From an uncultured Pseudodesulfovibrio sp. (GTDB lineage: Bacteria; Desulfobacterota; Desulfovibrionia; Desulfovibrionales; Desulfovibrionaceae): 64,000 nucleotides of DNA. Below the pieces are notes generated by a model. The model did no database searches. It worked only from the letters and a program-made list of their open reading frames with translations, and was not told where the DNA came from. Positions 61,283 through 64,000 of this stretch are shown here, in pieces. The stretch lies in contig NZ_OY782498.1 in the NCBI RefSeq assembly GCF_963677845.1, positions 2,549,518-2,613,517 on the forward strand. Direction: 5' to 3'. Each line of letters opens with the position of its first letter. The first letter of the stretch is position 1. Made by a program: the position numbers and the translations under genes.

Positions 61283-63628
61283 ATGGTCAAAAACGATTTA
61301 CAACAAAAACATGATGCGGCCCAAAAACGTATCGCGGAGTTGGAAGAACGTCTGAAAGTCATAAAGAAGGAACAGGAGGAATCTCTTCATCCGCTTGTTT
61401 TTAATAAAGCCCCCGGAGGCATGGCTGTTATATCTCTGACAGGCGACATCATCGCGTGTAACAACGAAGCCGCAACGATTATGGGGTGTACTCCTACCGA
61501 TCTTCAGGGAAATGACACAGGGACCTTCTACAGTAACCTTGCTGACAGAGAATTGCTAAGAAGCCGCCTCAGACAAAATAAAACTATCAGAGATCATCAC
61601 CTTTCGCTGACCCGCGTTGACGGAAAATCCATATGGGTCAGCGTCAATGCAAGACCTATTGAATACGCTGGCGAAACTGCAGCATTGGCCTCTTTTTTCG
61701 ACATAACGGAACACCGGCAGGCCCTTAAGGAAATCAAACTCGCAGAAATCCGCTTCGAAGCTCTGTACACCATTTCCGAGATGACGCACCGGCCCGAATC
61801 GGAGATCCTCACCTTTGCACTAGAAGCAATCACTAAAGTGTCTGCAAGCGACATCGGGTGCATCTATTTCCTCAACAATGAAGAAACGGAGTTAACACTC
61901 CATGCATGGTCCACATCCGTCATGGAACAATGTGCAGTCGAACAAAATCTACAACCAGATCCTGTGACCAAAGTTGGAATGTGGACTGATGCAGTCAGAC
62001 AGCGCAAAGCCATCATCGTCAACGACTACCAAAACCATCCTGAGGGAAAAAGATACCCCGAAGGGCACATCGCCATCAGGAATTATGCAAATATTCCGGT
62101 ATTCGATGAAGGCCGCATTGTCATGCTTGCCGGAGTTGGCAACAAAGATTCTGACTATGACGACGATGACATCCGTCAGGTGCGACTTGTCATGGACGGA
62201 ATCTGGCGTATCATCCAGCGTCGTCGATCCAATGCTGAACTGGAAAAGGCTCATGAAGAATTGGAAGAAAAAGTTAAACGTCGAACAACCAAACTGGAAG
62301 AAGCCAATCAGGAACTCGCGATCCTGAATCTTGACCTTGTCAAAAAGGACCGGGAAAGAGAACAGGCAAAACAGGCCCTGATTCGTTATGAACGCATCGT
62401 TGCGACCACGCCTGACCTTATCTCCCTGGTTGATCGAAACGGCGTATATAAAATCGTCAATGACTCCTACCTCAAGATGTTCAAGAAAGAACGGAAAGAC
62501 ATCATTGGCAAAAGCATCAAGGAATTGGTCGGTCCCGAAGTTTATGAACAGATCTCCAAGGCCAATATTGACAAGGCATTGGCTGGTAAAACCGCCAAAG
62601 TAGAATCCTGGCTCGATTTACCCGCAGCTGGCAGACGATATATGGCTGTAACGTACCATCCCGTATCCATGGACGGAAAGAGTATCGACTACATCTCTAT
62701 CGAAGCCCGCGACATGACTGAACTCAAGTCCAACGAAGAGGCTCTCCGCGTCGTTGCAGACAGGCTGGCTCTAGCCACGAATGCCGGCAACATCGGCATT
62801 TGGGAATGGGACCTCGCCAATGATGACCTTCATTGGGATCAAAAAATGATGGAGTTATATAACGTCGAGCCGGATGAATTCAGCGGAATGTACGAAGCGT
62901 GGAAGTCTCGTGTTCACCCCGAAGATCTCGTAGAAGCAGAACGACAACTGGCTACCTGCATAGAACAAAAGGGGCATATCGATTTTGAATTCAGAATAAT
63001 TCACCCTGACAAGAGTATCCATGTCATCCAGACTGCTGGCCTTATCCAAACGGATAGTCAGGGTATTCCTCAACGCATGATCGGGGTAAACAGGGATATT
63101 ACCAAACAACGTCGAATGGAAAACGAACTGCGTAGGCTGGCTTCAACCGATCCGCTGACGGAAGCACACAACCGACGATATTTCATGGAACGCCTGACCG
63201 CCGAGTTTGAACGATGCAAAAGATATAACACTTCGATGGTCTTACTCTCTCTGGATATTGATCATTTTAAAAGGATCAATGACACATACGGGCACCCTGC
63301 TGGCGATGATATCCTCAAAGCTCTGGTCACTCGATGTAAACTCACTTTACGCACTACTGACGTCTTCGGCAGGGTCGGTGGGGAAGAGTTTATGGCCGCG
63401 TTGACTCAAACAAACATCGTTGCTGGCGAAAAAACCGCTGAAAGACTCCGGGAATTGATCGAACAGGAAAAGATACAAACACATGACCATTCCATTTCAT
63501 ACACCATCAGCATCGGAATAACAGAAATTCACAAAGAAGATCAGACTATCGAAACGTTACTCAAACGAGCAGATGACGCCCTGTACAAAGCTAAAAACAG
63601 CGGTCGAAACAGGTGCGTAGTAATTTAA
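61283..63628 (+). CDS. PAS-GAF-PAS-PAS diguanylate cyclase
   Basis: The 781-residue protein has an N-terminal coiled coil, PAS1 (about 40-150), a GAF domain (about 165-310, with VGMWTDAVRQRKAIIVNDYQ), a coiled coil (ELEEKVKRRTTKLEEANQEL), PAS2 (about 370-480), PAS3 (about 490-610) and a C-terminal GGDEF domain with active-site GGEEF (RVGGEEFMAAL). It should make cyclic di-GMP. It probably forms a signalling unit with the kinase 15 bases upstream. There is no EAL domain. Confidence 0.88.
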   Translation: MVKNDLQQKHDAAQKRIAELEERLKVIKKEQEESLHPLVFNKAPGGMAVISLTGDIIACNNEAATIMGCTPTDLQGNDTGTFYSNLADRELLRSRLRQNKTIRDHHLSLTRVDGKSIWVSVNARPIEYAGETAALASFFDITEHRQALKEIKLAEIRFEALYTISEMTHRPESEILTFALEAITKVSASDIGCIYFLNNEETELTLHAWSTSVMEQCAVEQNLQPDPVTKVGMWTDAVRQRKAIIVNDYQNHPEGKRYPEGHIAIRNYANIPVFDEGRIVMLAGVGNKDSDYDDDDIRQVRLVMDGIWRIIQRRRSNAELEKAHEELEEKVKRRTTKLEEANQELAILNLDLVKKDREREQAKQALIRYERIVATTPDLISLVDRNGVYKIVNDSYLKMFKKERKDIIGKSIKELVGPEVYEQISKANIDKALAGKTAKVESWLDLPAAGRRYMAVTYHPVSMDGKSIDYISIEARDMTELKSNEEALRVVADRLALATNAGNIGIWEWDLANDDLHWDQKMMELYNVEPDEFSGMYEAWKSRVHPEDLVEAERQLATCIEQKGHIDFEFRIIHPDKSIHVIQTAGLIQTDSQGIPQRMIGVNRDITKQRRMENELRRLASTDPLTEAHNRRYFMERLTAEFERCKRYNTSMVLLSLDIDHFKRINDTYGHPAGDDILKALVTRCKLTLRTTDVFGRVGGEEFMAALTQTNIVAGEKTAERLRELIEQEKIQTHDHSISYTISIGITEIHKEDQTIETLLKRADDALYKAKNSGRNRCVVI

Positions 63629-63726
63629 TAAATCTGCTCTTGATAGCAACTTGACTCATGCACCCTGACTCGCATATTTTTATAAATAGAGGAATTTCAT
63701 CCAGCACAGACAATACGAGGTGATCC

Positions 63727-64000
63727 ATGGCTCCGCTGTTCAAAGACGATACCAAGGACGACTGGTTCCTGCCTGCCGATGTTCGCAAGCAATTGACCGA
63801 AACATTCAAGACACTCCAAGGCACTGTATCACTGGAAGTTTTTACCCAATCCGGGGTAAACGACGAATTCTCTGACTACACAGCCAAATTCTGCTGGGAT
63901 CTGGCTCGATTAACCGACAAAATATTGGTCACTGGTTATGAACTGGATTCCGACCGCGCCAAATCACTTGGAATAACCGCTTCTCCCACCCTGTGCGTCA
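63727..64000 (+). CDS. thioredoxin-fold protein, N-terminal part (runs off the window)
   Basis: GAGGTGATCC precedes ATG at 63727. The 91 visible residues start MAPLFKDDTKDDWFLPADV and show a thioredoxin-like first half-domain (GTVSLEVFTQSG) ending with a cis-Pro-type segment GITASPTLCV. There is no CXXC in the first module. It resembles glutaredoxin/PDO-like two-module oxidoreductases; the rest lies beyond the window. Confidence 0.65.
   Translation, partial: MAPLFKDDTKDDWFLPADVRKQLTETFKTLQGTVSLEVFTQSGVNDEFSDYTAKFCWDLARLTDKILVTGYELDSDRAKSLGITASPTLCV

Noticed and set aside
1-64000. CRISPR array or cas genes
   Set aside because: No regularly spaced repeats and no cas1/cas2 were seen; the Cas4-like fold and CARF-like domain lie in other operons.

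Overview
The window looks like the chromosome of a marine sulfate-reducing deltaproteobacterium of the Desulfovibrionaceae (Desulfovibrio/Pseudodesulfovibrio-like). This rests on several features seen together: a NapC/NrfH-type quinol dehydrogenase next to an octaheme hydroxylamine-oxidoreductase-family cytochrome, another periplasmic octaheme cytochrome fused to HEAT and TPR repeats, a tRNA-Sec gene, a DUF169 protein, an archaeal-type glutamate synthase FMN domain, and many sensory proteins (MCP, PAS kinase, PAS/GAF/GGDEF). The species is an inference.

Left backbone (1-12767): a C-terminal gene fragment, a DUF721/DciA-type protein, a small basic protein, a tRNA-Gln/tRNA-Glu pair with promoter and terminator, a lipoprotein sulfatase, the octaheme-HEAT-TPR cytochrome, a periplasmic HAD phosphatase, a second identical tRNA-Glu, a fatty-acid desaturase broken by a frameshift, a nitrilase, an antibiotic-biosynthesis-type monooxygenase, a three-gene ECF sigma operon and a DUF169 protein.

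Genomic island (12795-51332, about 38.5 kb): it sits in the tRNA-Sec gene (selC). The intact tRNA is at 12768-12861, a 3' remnant of the tRNA forms the far border at 51264-51332, and a tyrosine integrase lies just inside that border. Inside are (i) a satellite-like replication module (AlpA-type HTH, YfjI/DUF3987 protein, YfjJ/inovirus-Gp2-type HUH protein, several unknowns); (ii) one long minus-strand defence operon, 35741 down to 21598, encoding an SNF2 helicase, DUF4391, a DUF262/HNH (GmrSD-like) protein, two paralogous type III Mod methyltransferases, a type III Res subunit and a Kiwa pair (KwaA/KwaB); (iii) a plus-strand recombination module (ERF annealase, RecB/Cas4-like nuclease, CobS-like AAA+ ATPase, DUF3150, CobT-like VWA protein, two small proteins); and (iv) a tightly coupled four-gene plus-strand operon, 42471-49326, encoding a UPF1/DNA2-type helicase, a winged-helix protein, a double-HKD phospholipase-D-family nuclease and a sigma-54 activator with an RtcR/CARF-like sensor domain. 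A sigma-54-like promoter precedes this operon. I regard (iv) as the best candidate for a poorly described, inducible, Mokosh-like defence or nucleic-acid-repair system.

Right backbone (51333-64000): a VOC protein divergent from an HxlR regulator, a glutamate synthase-family protein, a solute-binding protein, an MCP with a CZB-like domain, the NrfH/HAO pair (probable quinol-linked nitrite or hydroxylamine reduction), a Cys-rich PAS histidine kinase, a multidomain diguanylate cyclase and the start of a thioredoxin-fold protein. No rRNA, CRISPR array, insertion sequence or conjugation gene was seen.
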